The notes below the pieces were generated by a model. The model did not search any database. It was not told the DNA's origin and saw only the letters and a list, made by a program, of their open reading frames with translations. Of a stretch of DNA of 6,823 bases, positions 1 to 5,445 are shown one piece after another. The stretch is from assembly GCA_002382525.1 (NCBI GenBank), contig DFYA01000082.1, forward strand, positions 4,201-11,023, written 5' to 3'. The first letter of the stretch is position 1, and the number at the start of each line of letters is the position of its first letter. Source of the DNA: Opitutaceae bacterium UBA4094. Its GTDB lineage: Bacteria > Verrucomicrobiota > Verrucomicrobiia > Opitutales > Opitutaceae. The translations under genes and the position numbers were made by a program.

Positions 1-12
1 GCAGCGATTTTG

Positions 13-53
13 CTCTGTGCTCTTTGTGAATCCTCTCGTGCCCTCTGTGTAAC
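13..53. repeat. Degenerate CTCTGTG-type intergenic tandem repeat
   Basis: Four imperfect copies of a 7-9 base unit follow one another: CTCTGTG (13-19), CTCTTTGTG (20-28), CTCTCGTG (33-40) and CTCTGTG (43-49), ending in TAAC. On the other strand this reads as a series of CACAGAG-like units. The stretch lies just downstream of the SIS-domain gene and codes for nothing recognisable. From memory, CACAGAG-rich strings of this kind recur between genes in Verrucomicrobia, Planctomycetes and other environmental bacteria. The rest of 1-68 holds no gene and no convincing terminator. Confidence 0.55.
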
Positions 54-68
54 TAAAAGGACCGGTTT

Positions 69-794
69 TTATCCGATCAGTTTGCTGAGGCGGGTGCGGT
101 ATTGTCTGGAGAGTTCGATGTTGGCCTCCATGCCGCCGGGCACGTTCTGACTGGTGACGAGGGGCAAGGGGTGTCCGTGACGTTGCAACCAATCGAGGAC
201 CTCCAGCGTGAGGAGGTTGAGCAACGTGGCGCCGATGAGGGTCGAGGTCGGGCCGGCGAAACGGCCCGGAGCGACCTCGGTGATCGCGTCGCCGGTCACG
301 CCGAGATTGTCCAACGTGTGGTCGGCGATGGCGTGGAGATTTTGTCCGCCGGGGTGCACGGTTTTCGAGGACGTGCTCATGCCCAGCGAGGTAAGCGCGA
401 TGACGGTGACGCCTTTTTTCTTGGCGTAGAGAGCGACCTCGATGGGCGAGGCGTTTTTGCCGGAGTTGGAGATGACGACGATGCTTTCGCCGGCTTTGAA
501 GTGGTAATGGTTGTCGTAGCGCTCGGCCAGGCGGGTGCCGTAGCCGACGACGTTTTCGGAAAAACCGTAACCCGGGTCGATGAGTCCGGTGACGGGCATG
601 AGTCCGCCGGCGCGGCCGATGATCTCGCGGCCGATGAGTTCGGAGTGACCGCTGCCGAAAGTGTGGAGCACGCCGCCGGCGGCGATGGAGGCGCCGATGA
701 GCGGGGCGACGGCGCGGATGACCGGCATGTTTTTCTCGCGGGCGCGGGCGAGCATGTCGGTGGCGGTGGCGTAGTAGGTGTCGGCGAGGGACAT
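69..794 (-). CDS. SIS-domain protein (UPF0309-like), probable sugar-phosphate isomerase or binding protein
   Basis: This 241-aa cytosolic protein is a single SIS (sugar isomerase) domain, close to the usual size of the UPF0309 group (about 240-250 aa). The first phosphosugar-binding segment is HTFGSGHSELIGREI (residues 44-58), with a Gly/Ser-rich loop and a following helix. The second is VVISNSGKNASPIEVALYAK (106-125), the classic SNSG loop that holds a sugar phosphate, followed by a strand VTVIALTS. Known relatives bind or isomerise phosphosugars, often amino sugars, but the substrate here cannot be read from sequence. It is the last gene of the probable minus-strand operon, 37 bp after the lipid A deacylase-like gene, with no strong Shine-Dalgarno before its ATG. 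An amino-sugar or cell-envelope role would fit that neighbour but is inference. The domain is certain; the reaction is unknown. Confidence 0.88.
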   Translation of the reverse strand: MSLADTYYATATDMLARAREKNMPVIRAVAPLIGASIAAGGVLHTFGSGHSELIGREIIGRAGGLMPVTGLIDPGYGFSENVVGYGTRLAERYDNHYHFKAGESIVVISNSGKNASPIEVALYAKKKGVTVIALTSLGMSTSSKTVHPGGQNLHAIADHTLDNLGVTGDAITEVAPGRFAGPTSTLIGATLLNLLTLEVLDWLQRHGHPLPLVTSQNVPGGMEANIELSRQYRTRLSKLIG

Positions 795-831
795 GGGCTG
801 AAGAAAGGGAACGCGACGGGACCGCGTCTAC

Positions 832-1893
832 TTAGTAAAAGAAAGAGACGCTGAGGGAGCCGAAGACGGAGGTGTCCTCCTGGCCTTTGAATTGATGGGT
901 GCGGAACGCTTGGGCGTAGGTGAGCTGCCAGCGGGTGGTGCCGCCGCTGATGCCGGCGTAAAGGTCGGCGACGAACGGTTTTTTCTCGATGGAGTTGCTG
1001 TCGCGAAACGAGTTTCCGTCGAGGGTGATGTCGCGGGCGACGGCGCGTCCGTCGACGGCGGCAAAGGCGAAGAGGTTGAAAGGCGAGCGGCGCAGGGCGT
1101 TGGAGTCGCCGGAAGGGCGGATCAAGTTGCTGCCGAAATCGGAGGGCAACCGGTAGCCGGCGCGGACCTCGAAGCCGGCGTTGGCGTAGGTGTGGACGTT
1201 GCCGAGACTGAGGCCGGCGTGTGGGATGAAGTCGGCGCCCCAGCCGGTGCGCGCACCTTCGGAGGAGAACCGGTATCTGCGTTCGTAGGCGAGGTTGAGG
1301 CCCGGTTCGTCTTTGATCTGATTGCGCCAGCCCTTGGCGGTTTCGACGCCGACGAAGCGGTGGTATTCGTTCTGCACCTGGCGACCGAGGGCGGAGGGGC
1401 CGACGATGCCGGCGGTGATTTCAAAGACGTCGAGGCGCGCGGTGCCGTCGACGGTGGCGGGCGGATGGTAGATGTGAAAAGCGACGCCGAGGTAGAGCCA
1501 GGCGGCGTAGGGGCGGTCGTCGGGTTGGTAGGCGGTGGCCTGGGTGTCTTCCGGGGTGTAAATGTTTTGTCCGAAGGAGAGGCCGAGCTTGTAGGGTTTG
1601 TCGGCGGGGACGAGGTCGCCAAGGGCGCGGGCGAGGAGGCGAACGGGAGCGGGAACGGTGTCGTCGGTGAAGCTGCGCAGATCGGTGGAGAGCGCGGAGA
1701 ACTTAAAGCCGTTGGTATAGTGTTCGTCGGTGCCGGCGAAAAATTTGTCGTTCTCGAAGTAGGCGCTGACGGAGCCGAAGCGAAGAGCCTCGTGGACGAC
1801 GGGCGGGGTGACGGGCTCGACGGTGGGCTGAGCGTGGGCGTTGCCGAGAAGGCAGGCGAAGGGGACGAGGAGGAGGCGCGCGGGAAGTGGCAT
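832..1893 (-). CDS. LpxR-like lipid A 3'-O-deacylase (DUF2219), outer membrane
   Basis: This 353-aa protein has an export signal (residues 1-21, hydrophobic stretch ending N-A-H-A, probable cleavage after A21) and then a beta-barrel with alternating aromatic strands, ending in the C-terminal aromatic SFFY typical of BamA-inserted proteins. LpxR family motifs are clear: FENDKFFAGTDEHYTNG (46-62), QNIYTPED (109-116), DDRPYAAWLY (125-134), then Q174-N-E-Y-H178 and E184, and GWRNQIKDEPGLN (188-200). The spacing of Q174, H178 and E184 equals that of active-site residues Gln118, His122 and Glu128 in Salmonella LpxR, as I recall them, and N48-D49 match its Asn9-Asp10. LpxR removes the 3'-acyloxyacyl group of lipid A in a calcium-dependent reaction. 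The start lies 6 bp after the methyltransferase stop, so the two are surely co-transcribed. Family is certain; the exact substrate is inferred. Confidence 0.9.
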   Translation of the reverse strand: MPLPARLLLVPFACLLGNAHAQPTVEPVTPPVVHEALRFGSVSAYFENDKFFAGTDEHYTNGFKFSALSTDLRSFTDDTVPAPVRLLARALGDLVPADKPYKLGLSFGQNIYTPEDTQATAYQPDDRPYAAWLYLGVAFHIYHPPATVDGTARLDVFEITAGIVGPSALGRQVQNEYHRFVGVETAKGWRNQIKDEPGLNLAYERRYRFSSEGARTGWGADFIPHAGLSLGNVHTYANAGFEVRAGYRLPSDFGSNLIRPSGDSNALRRSPFNLFAFAAVDGRAVARDITLDGNSFRDSNSIEKKPFVADLYAGISGGTTRWQLTYAQAFRTHQFKGQEDTSVFGSLSVSFFY

Positions 1894-1899
1894 GAGCGT

Positions 1900-2847
1900 T
1901 TAGTTTTCCCAGCGTCCGTAGATGCCGCAGGGGAGGATTTTGCCGTCGGCTTGGATGGGGAGGCCGACCTCGCCGCCGGTGATGGTGCCGCCGCGACCGG
2001 ACATGAGTTCGGTGAGGAGGTTGACCACGACGGTTGGGGAAAGGCGGGCGGTGTAGGCGTTGATGAGCAGAAAGAGCGGTTTCTCGGTGAGCAGTTCCCG
2101 GCACTCGGTGAGGAGGGGCCAGAGGTGTTCCTCGAGTTTCCACATCTCGCCGGTGGAGCCGCGGCCGTAGGTGGGCGGGTCCATGATGACGGCGTCGTAT
2201 TTTTTGCCGCGTTTGAGTTCGCGGCGGACGAACTTGAGGCAGTCGTCGGCGATGAAGCGGATGGGCGCGGCGGAGAGGCCGGAGAGGGCGGCGTTTTCTT
2301 TGCACCATTTGACCATGCCCTCGGCGGCGTCGATGTGGGTGACGCTGGCGCCGGCTTTGGCGGCGGCGCAGGTGGCCGCGCCGGTGTAGCCGAAGAGATT
2401 GAGAACGTTGACCTCGCGACCGGCGGCGCGGGCGGCTTTGATTTTGGCGGAGAACCACTCCCAGTTGACGGCTTGTTCGGGGAAGAGGCCGGTGTGTTTG
2501 AAGGACGTCGGGTGGATGCGGAACGTGAGGCCGAGGGACTGGTATTTGATCTGCCAGGAGTCGGGGAGGGGTTTACGATTTTCCCAGCGGCCGCCGCCTT
2601 TTTCGCTGCGGTGGTAGAAGCCGTCCCACTTGGTCCAGGCGGGGCCGCCGCGTTTGGGCCAGATGATTTGCGGGTCGGGGCGCACGAGCACGACGTCGCC
2701 CCAGCGCTCCTGTTTCATCCCGTCGCCACAGTCGAGCAGTTGGTAATCCTGCCAGCGATCGGCGAGGATGAGGGACGGGCGTTGCGTGGTGTCGGCGGGC
2801 ATGATGGGGCGAAGCAACGCGCCCGCGTTTGGCGTGTCGAGCGTCAT
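1900..2847 (-). CDS. Class I SAM-dependent methyltransferase (COG1092, RlmI/RlmK-like)
   Basis: From the ATG chosen here the protein has 315 aa. The N-terminal half (about 20-130) carries Trp-rich segments such as WTKWDGFYHR and IHPTSFKHTGLFPEQ, typical of the region before the catalytic core in COG1092 proteins. The Rossmann core follows: motif I VLNLFGYTGAAT (148-159), acidic residue D173 ending strand 2 (HIDAAEGMVKWCKENA), DD at 201-202, and motif IV DPPTYGRG (223-230), the DPP-aromatic signature of nucleic-acid base methyltransferases. Relatives include the 23S rRNA m5C/m7G enzymes RlmI and RlmK, but the N-terminal PUA domain of RlmI is missing, so the substrate is open. The frame stays open to a GTG at 2928, which would overlap the divergent gene's start codon; ATG 2847, or ATG 2802 (300 aa), is more likely. 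No start has a clear Shine-Dalgarno. It heads the minus-strand operon. Confidence 0.87.
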   Translation of the reverse strand: MTLDTPNAGALLRPIMPADTTQRPSLILADRWQDYQLLDCGDGMKQERWGDVVLVRPDPQIIWPKRGGPAWTKWDGFYHRSEKGGGRWENRKPLPDSWQIKYQSLGLTFRIHPTSFKHTGLFPEQAVNWEWFSAKIKAARAAGREVNVLNLFGYTGAATCAAAKAGASVTHIDAAEGMVKWCKENAALSGLSAAPIRFIADDCLKFVRRELKRGKKYDAVIMDPPTYGRGSTGEMWKLEEHLWPLLTECRELLTEKPLFLLINAYTARLSPTVVVNLLTELMSGRGGTITGGEVGLPIQADGKILPCGIYGRWEN

Positions 2848-2883
2848 CGCGGTGACAAGAAAGCCGGTCGGGGGGATCGAGGT

Positions 2884-2914
2884 TTGACGACGACGCGAGC
2901 CGGCCGCGTAAATA
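2884..2914 (+). promoter_or_regulatory. Candidate sigma70-type promoter of the DUF481 gene
   Basis: TTGACG (2884-2889) matches five of six bases of the -35 consensus. A weak -10 candidate TAAATA (2909-2914) lies 19 bp downstream, the most AT-rich spot in the divergent gap. Transcription would start at about 2921, only a couple of bases before the ATG at 2923, which would give an almost leaderless mRNA; indeed no Shine-Dalgarno precedes that ATG. The weak -10 and long spacer make this a suggestion only. The promoter of the opposite operon should lie in the same 75-bp gap but I could not place it. Confidence 0.3.
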
Positions 2915-2922
2915 GGCGCTTC

Positions 2923-3969
2923 ATGCACAAGGCTTCATACTTTTCTTCCGCTGTCGCGGCCCTCGTGGTGTTCGCGGCTCCCGCAATGATGGTTCGCGCC
3001 GATGTCATCGAGACGAAGAGCGGCGCCCGCTTGATCGGCAAGGTCACCAAGATCGACGGGCTCGCGATCACGCTGAGCACCGATTACGCGGGCGACCTGG
3101 TGATCAAACAAAGCGAGGTCGTGACGATGACGACCGACGACGCGCGTTTTGTGCGCCTTTCGGGCGGCACGGTGATGGCGGGGACGATCGCGCCGACTGC
3201 GGACGGCAAGATCCAAATCTCCGGCGACGACGGTGTCATCACCACCACGGTTGATAAGGTTGCGTCGACGTGGTCGTTGGGCGGCAGCGATCCGGCGCTC
3301 GCGGCGTTGGCGACCAGGTGGACCTATGAGGCGGCGGCGGATATCACCGGCAAGACGGGCAACAGCGAACAGTTCGGCACGGCGGTGAGCGCGCGCGCCA
3401 AACGCATCGGGCCGACGGACGTGCTGCAGTTCTATACGACGTATAACCGGCAGGAGATCGACGGCGCGGTGTCGTCGGATCAGTTCAAGGCGGGGTTCGA
3501 TTACTCCAACAACTATGCGGGGCGGAAGTCTTGGTATGTGCGCGACGAAGCCGGGTTTGATCGCGTGAAGGACATCGAGTTCTACAACCTGGCGGCAGTG
3601 GGCGTGGGCTACGATTTCATCAAGAAGGAGCGACAGATTCTCACCGGTCGTTTCGGTTTGGCGCACCGTTTTGAAACCTACGGATCGCCGACGACCGATG
3701 ATGTGAACAGCGCCGGCTTTGACTTTGGTCTGCACCACGAGCGGGTGTTCCGTGACGCGAAGCTGGTGAACAACCTGACCTACACGCCGGCGTTCAATGA
3801 TTTCGGCAACTACCTGGCGACACACGAATCCTACTTCGAAGTCCCGTTGGTGAACCCGCAATGGAAGCTGCGTCTCGGCGTTTCCAACAACTACGTGAGC
3901 CAGCCGGGTGCGGGCGTGGAGCGACTCGACACGACGTATTTCACACGCTTCGTGCTGAGCTGGCAGTGA
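2923..3969 (+). CDS. Secreted DUF481-family outer-membrane beta-barrel protein
   Basis: This 348-aa protein starts with a signal peptide (MHKAS then a hydrophobic run, residues 1-26, likely cut after V-R-A). Two related small beta units follow: GARLIGKVTKIDGLAITLS... (about 34-70) and GTVMAGTIAPTADGKIQIS... (about 82-116). The DUF481 domain runs from about W133 (WTYEAAADITGKTGNSEQF) to the end, with repeating amphipathic strands (FKAGFDYSNNY, YNLAAVGVGYDF, GFDFGLHHERVF, YFTRFVLSWQ) and a terminal aromatic strand as in outer-membrane barrels. DUF481 proteins (YdiY-like) are thought to be outer-membrane proteins of unknown substrate. The reading frame continues far upstream, but that part is antisense to the operon and codes for an implausible Gly/Val/Glu-rich chain; ATG 2923 is the only start giving a signal peptide. 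It diverges from the LpxR-like operon, suggesting a shared envelope context. Confidence 0.88.
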   Translation: MHKASYFSSAVAALVVFAAPAMMVRADVIETKSGARLIGKVTKIDGLAITLSTDYAGDLVIKQSEVVTMTTDDARFVRLSGGTVMAGTIAPTADGKIQISGDDGVITTTVDKVASTWSLGGSDPALAALATRWTYEAAADITGKTGNSEQFGTAVSARAKRIGPTDVLQFYTTYNRQEIDGAVSSDQFKAGFDYSNNYAGRKSWYVRDEAGFDRVKDIEFYNLAAVGVGYDFIKKERQILTGRFGLAHRFETYGSPTTDDVNSAGFDFGLHHERVFRDAKLVNNLTYTPAFNDFGNYLATHESYFEVPLVNPQWKLRLGVSNNYVSQPGAGVERLDTTYFTRFVLSWQ

Positions 3970-3993
3970 GGGGGCGCGCGGCGGCGGGCTCGT

Positions 3994-4033
3994 GCCGCGC
4001 GATAGGAATCGCGCGGCGAGCTCGCTTCCCACG
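3994..4033. repeat. REP-like palindromic element, copy 1
   Basis: Just after the DUF481 stop, GCCGCGCGAT (3994-4003) and ATCGCGCGGC (4008-4017) form a perfect 10-bp stem with loop AGGA. The palindrome GCGAGCTCGC (4016-4025) and the tail TTCCCACG follow. AGCTCGCTTCCCACG (4019-4033) is identical to 5178-5192 in the other element of this window. No T-tract follows, so it is not a standard intrinsic terminator, though it could protect the 3' end of the DUF481 mRNA. The remaining 3970-4107 interval also has a small GAAGAAA/TTTCTTC inverted repeat (4060-4066 and 4072-4078). Confidence 0.6.
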
Positions 4034-4107
4034 AGAAGATCGTTGGCGCGGCGGGTTGTGAAGAAAGAGGTTTTCTTCCGGAGCGCGGTCGGGTGCAGTG
4101 AACGGCG

Positions 4108-4569
4108 ATGTTGTCCAAACCGATTCCTGGTTCGACGGGTGAAGTGCTCACCTGTTTGCCTTCGCCTTACGTGCCGCATGGGGCCACGGGGTTGCTTTAT
4201 CTGCCGCGCTTTCTCGCGAAATGCGCCTATGTGAAGGCGCACGGCGCACTGCCCGCGAGCTATGCAAAGAACTACAAGCGGGGGCTGGATCGTTTCCTTT
4301 GCATGCACCTCGGCATTGATCCGGGCGCGGTGGAGAAGATCGTGTTTGCCGCAAACTCGGCCGATGAGATCGAGACGGGTTTAAAAGCGCTGCTGCCGTC
4401 GGATGTGCGTGCGGCGAAGTGGAACCGCGAGTTGGTGCAAAAGGGAATGACGGCGGCTGGGCGCGAGTTCTTGAACGAGGCGCTGACCAACATGGGTTGC
4501 GCGGATCGTGTGGAGCAGATCATCAGCGTGCCGGATCTGATCGATTTCGACGAAGGGCGGATCGAGTAG
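4108..4569 (+). CDS. DUF5069 domain-containing protein
   Basis: This 153-aa soluble protein matches what I recall of DUF5069, found mainly in Verrucomicrobia and Planctomycetes. Recognisable stretches are GLLYLPRFLAKCAYVKAHG (residues 28-46), KNYKRGLDRFLCMHLGID (54-71), RAAKWNRELVQKGM (100-113) and the C-terminal MGCADRVEQ...DLIDFDEGRIE. It is mostly helical with no signal peptide or membrane segment. The function of the family is not known to me; conserved basic and acidic residues (YLPR, LDRF, WNRE) suggest a binding or catalytic pocket but nothing specific. It follows the DUF481 gene by 138 bp containing a REP-like element, so it probably has its own promoter. The ATG at 4108 gives the family's usual N-terminus; no Shine-Dalgarno is visible. 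The preceding bases include no other in-frame start that looks better. Confidence 0.87.
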   Translation: MLSKPIPGSTGEVLTCLPSPYVPHGATGLLYLPRFLAKCAYVKAHGALPASYAKNYKRGLDRFLCMHLGIDPGAVEKIVFAANSADEIETGLKALLPSDVRAAKWNRELVQKGMTAAGREFLNEALTNMGCADRVEQIISVPDLIDFDEGRIE

Positions 4570-4613
4570 TCCCGGTCCTGCGGCGATCACGTGGCGTCCG
4601 TCGGAATCCGAAC

Positions 4614-4632
4614 CATGGGCAGGATGCCCATG
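4614..4632. repeat. CATGGGC-AGGAT-GCCCATG palindrome, probable interspersed repeat
   Basis: CATGGGC (4614-4620) and GCCCATG (4626-4632) form a perfect 7-bp inverted repeat around AGGAT, followed by CCACTTTATAAC. In frame it would read MGRMPMPL, or NHGQDAHATL in another frame. I recall such strings as spurious peptides at the ends of hypothetical proteins in Verrucomicrobia and Planctomycetes, which points to a dispersed repeat. It also sits directly upstream of a -10-like box, so an operator is the other reading. Confidence 0.5.
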
Positions 4633-4638
4633 CCACTT

Positions 4639-4644
4639 TATAAC
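4639..4644 (+). promoter_or_regulatory. Possible -10 box upstream of the 113-aa gene
   Basis: TATAAC matches five of six bases of the -10 consensus. Transcription would start at about 4651, giving a leader of about 45 bases before the ATG at 4696. No -35 hexamer is present; the palindrome 4614-4632 occupies that place, so either an activator is needed or the match is chance. Confidence 0.25.
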
Positions 4645-4695
4645 GGCCTTGTCGCTCATTGCTTCGTCGGCAAAAACCCTCAACTTTCCTCCATC

Positions 4696-5037
4696 ATGGT
4701 CAAAGGACAGAAAGTCGTCTGCACAAACGATAGCTTCACTGCGGTGATCCGCGCGATCTACAAGCAGCTCCCGGTCAAGGGTAACACCTACACGATTCGC
4801 GAGGTGTTTCTCGGGCGCGAGAAGGTTGTCAAAGGCGGCGACAGCGCGACGGTGGGCTTATTGCTCGCCGAGTTGGTGAACCCGCCGGATCCGTTTCACG
4901 CGGGCCAGCAAGAGCTCGGGTTTTCGTCGGAGCGATTCGCGCCGTTGGAGGAAGTGCCGGCCGAGCAGGCGGAGGAAGAGCTGGAAGCGGTCGGCGTGGG
5001 CGACGACCAAAAGGGCGGCGGCTATTGGATGAACTGA
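4696..5037 (+). CDS. Conserved-looking hypothetical protein, 113 aa, with acidic tail
   Basis: I do not recognise a named family with confidence. The protein starts MVKGQKVVCTNDSF, which resembles the start of small beta-barrel (SH3/KOW-like) proteins, and continues with short strand-like segments TYTIREVFLG and VGLLLAELVNP, then ELGFSSERFAPLEEV (about 73-87). The ending of that segment, R-F-x-P-L, is something I recall in widespread small hypothetical proteins of bacteria and phages. A Glu/Ala-rich acidic stretch (PAEQAEEELEAV) and a Gly-rich end (GDDQKGGGYWMN) follow. There is no signal peptide or membrane segment. The frame is open back to a GTG at 4591, but that extension only translates the palindromic repeat and intergenic DNA; ATG 4696 is where protein-like sequence begins. 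It is 126 bp after DUF5069 on the same strand. No function can be assigned. Confidence 0.75.
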   Translation: MVKGQKVVCTNDSFTAVIRAIYKQLPVKGNTYTIREVFLGREKVVKGGDSATVGLLLAELVNPPDPFHAGQQELGFSSERFAPLEEVPAEQAEEELEAVGVGDDQKGGGYWMN

Positions 5038-5128
5038 GCTGGAGCGTCCGACGGCGCGGGGCCTGCGGGGCGGGTCCGTCGGGTCCGAGCGATCGCCTTT
5101 CCCTCGCATTGTGCCGGTCGCGCTCCGA

Positions 5129-5192
5129 CGTGGGAAAGCGAGCTTGCTCGCGATTTCGGCGGTGAACATCGCGAGCAAGCTCGCTTCCCACG
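5129..5192. repeat. BIME-like inverted pair of REP elements, copy 2
   Basis: Two arms (5129-5154 and 5168-5192) are exact reverse complements except for one extra A in the left arm, with a 13-base spacer. Each arm itself contains a short palindrome, GCGAGCAAGCTCGC, next to a TTCCCACG tail: the architecture of REP units paired as a BIME. The sequence strongly resembles the well-known Pseudomonas REP core, and 15 bases are shared with the element at 3994-4033. It lies between convergent genes. The DNA before it (5038-5128) is GC-rich with a CCGACGG/CCGTCGG inverted repeat (5048-5054 and 5076-5082) but no T-tract. Confidence 0.75.
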
Positions 5193-5214
5193 TTCGACCC
5201 CCATCCAACCGCCG

Positions 5215-5251
5215 AAAATAAAACAGCCGCCCAGTTTCCTGGGCGGCTGTT
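5215..5251 (-). terminator. Intrinsic terminator of the histone-H1-like gene
   Basis: AACAGCCGCCCA (5222-5233) and TGGGCGGCTGTT (5240-5251) form a perfect 12-bp, GC-rich stem with a 6-base loop. On the minus strand the stem is followed by TTATTTTC, a fair U-tract; on the plus strand no T-tract follows. It starts 32 bases past the stop codon of the minus-strand histone-like gene, so it belongs to that gene. It would also block read-through into the convergent gene. Confidence 0.88.
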
Positions 5252-5283
5252 GGCCACAAAAAAAGCAACGAGGGGATGTCTCG

Positions 5284-5409
5284 TTACTTCTTCTTTTTGG
5301 CGGCTACCTTCTTCACCGCTTTTTTGGCGGCGGGTTTCTTAACGGCGGCCTTCTTGGCGACAGCCTTCTTGGCTGCGACTTTCTTTACGGTCTTTTTGGC
5401 TTTGGCCAT
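5284..5409 (-). CDS. Histone H1-like Lys/Ala-rich nucleoid peptide, 41 aa
   Basis: The 41-aa product begins MAKAKKTVKKVAAKK and continues in AAKK/AVKK steps (KKAVAKKAAVKKPAAKK) to KKKK. It has no acidic residue, so it is strongly basic and unfolded in isolation, like the C-terminal tail of histone H1 and bacterial Hc1/AlgP-type proteins, which bind and compact DNA without sequence specificity. The ATG at 5409 is preceded by a good Shine-Dalgarno (AGGA, 8 bases upstream). A longer GTG start at 5478 would add MRQALEDLLRASYQNQ..., which lacks histone-like composition and whose DNA is occupied by leader hairpins. It ends with a strong terminator (5215-5251), so it is a monocistronic, probably well-expressed gene. 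It could also bind RNA or polyphosphate. Confidence 0.85.
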   Translation of the reverse strand: MAKAKKTVKKVAAKKAVAKKAAVKKPAAKKAVKKVAAKKKK

Positions 5410-5445
5410 GGGATGTTCCTGTATGGATTTTTGGTTCTGGTATGA

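Noticed and set aside
13..53. Repeat at the left edge as a CRISPR fragment
   Set aside because: Units are 7-9 bases, imperfect and directly adjacent with no spacers, unlike CRISPR repeats.
1703..2458. Arg/His/Pro-rich open frame on the minus strand
   Set aside because: It is out of frame with the methyltransferase and LpxR-like genes that fill the interval; its composition is typical of a shifted frame in GC-rich DNA.
892..2922. Very long open frame on the plus strand running into the DUF481 gene
   Set aside because: It is antisense to the lpxR-like and methyltransferase genes, and its chain is a Gly/Val/Glu/Ala-rich shadow of high-GC codon usage. The signal peptide at 2923 fixes the real start.
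2935..4308. 457-codon open frame opposite the DUF481 and DUF5069 genes
   Set aside because: Arg/Val/His-rich with no domain; both plus-strand genes beneath it are clearly real.
4603..4615. GGTTCGGATTCC on the minus strand, resembling a tRNA T-loop
   Set aside because: The flanking bases do not pair as a T-stem and no acceptor or anticodon arm is present.
4591..4695. In-frame GTG extension of the 113-aa protein
   Set aside because: The extra residues only translate the palindromic repeat (MGRMPMPL) and intergenic DNA; protein-like sequence starts at ATG 4696.
5222..5251. The 12-bp stem as a bidirectional terminator also for the plus-strand genes
   Set aside because: On the plus strand the stem is followed by GGCCACAAAAAAAG, with no T-tract; only the minus strand has the U-tract.
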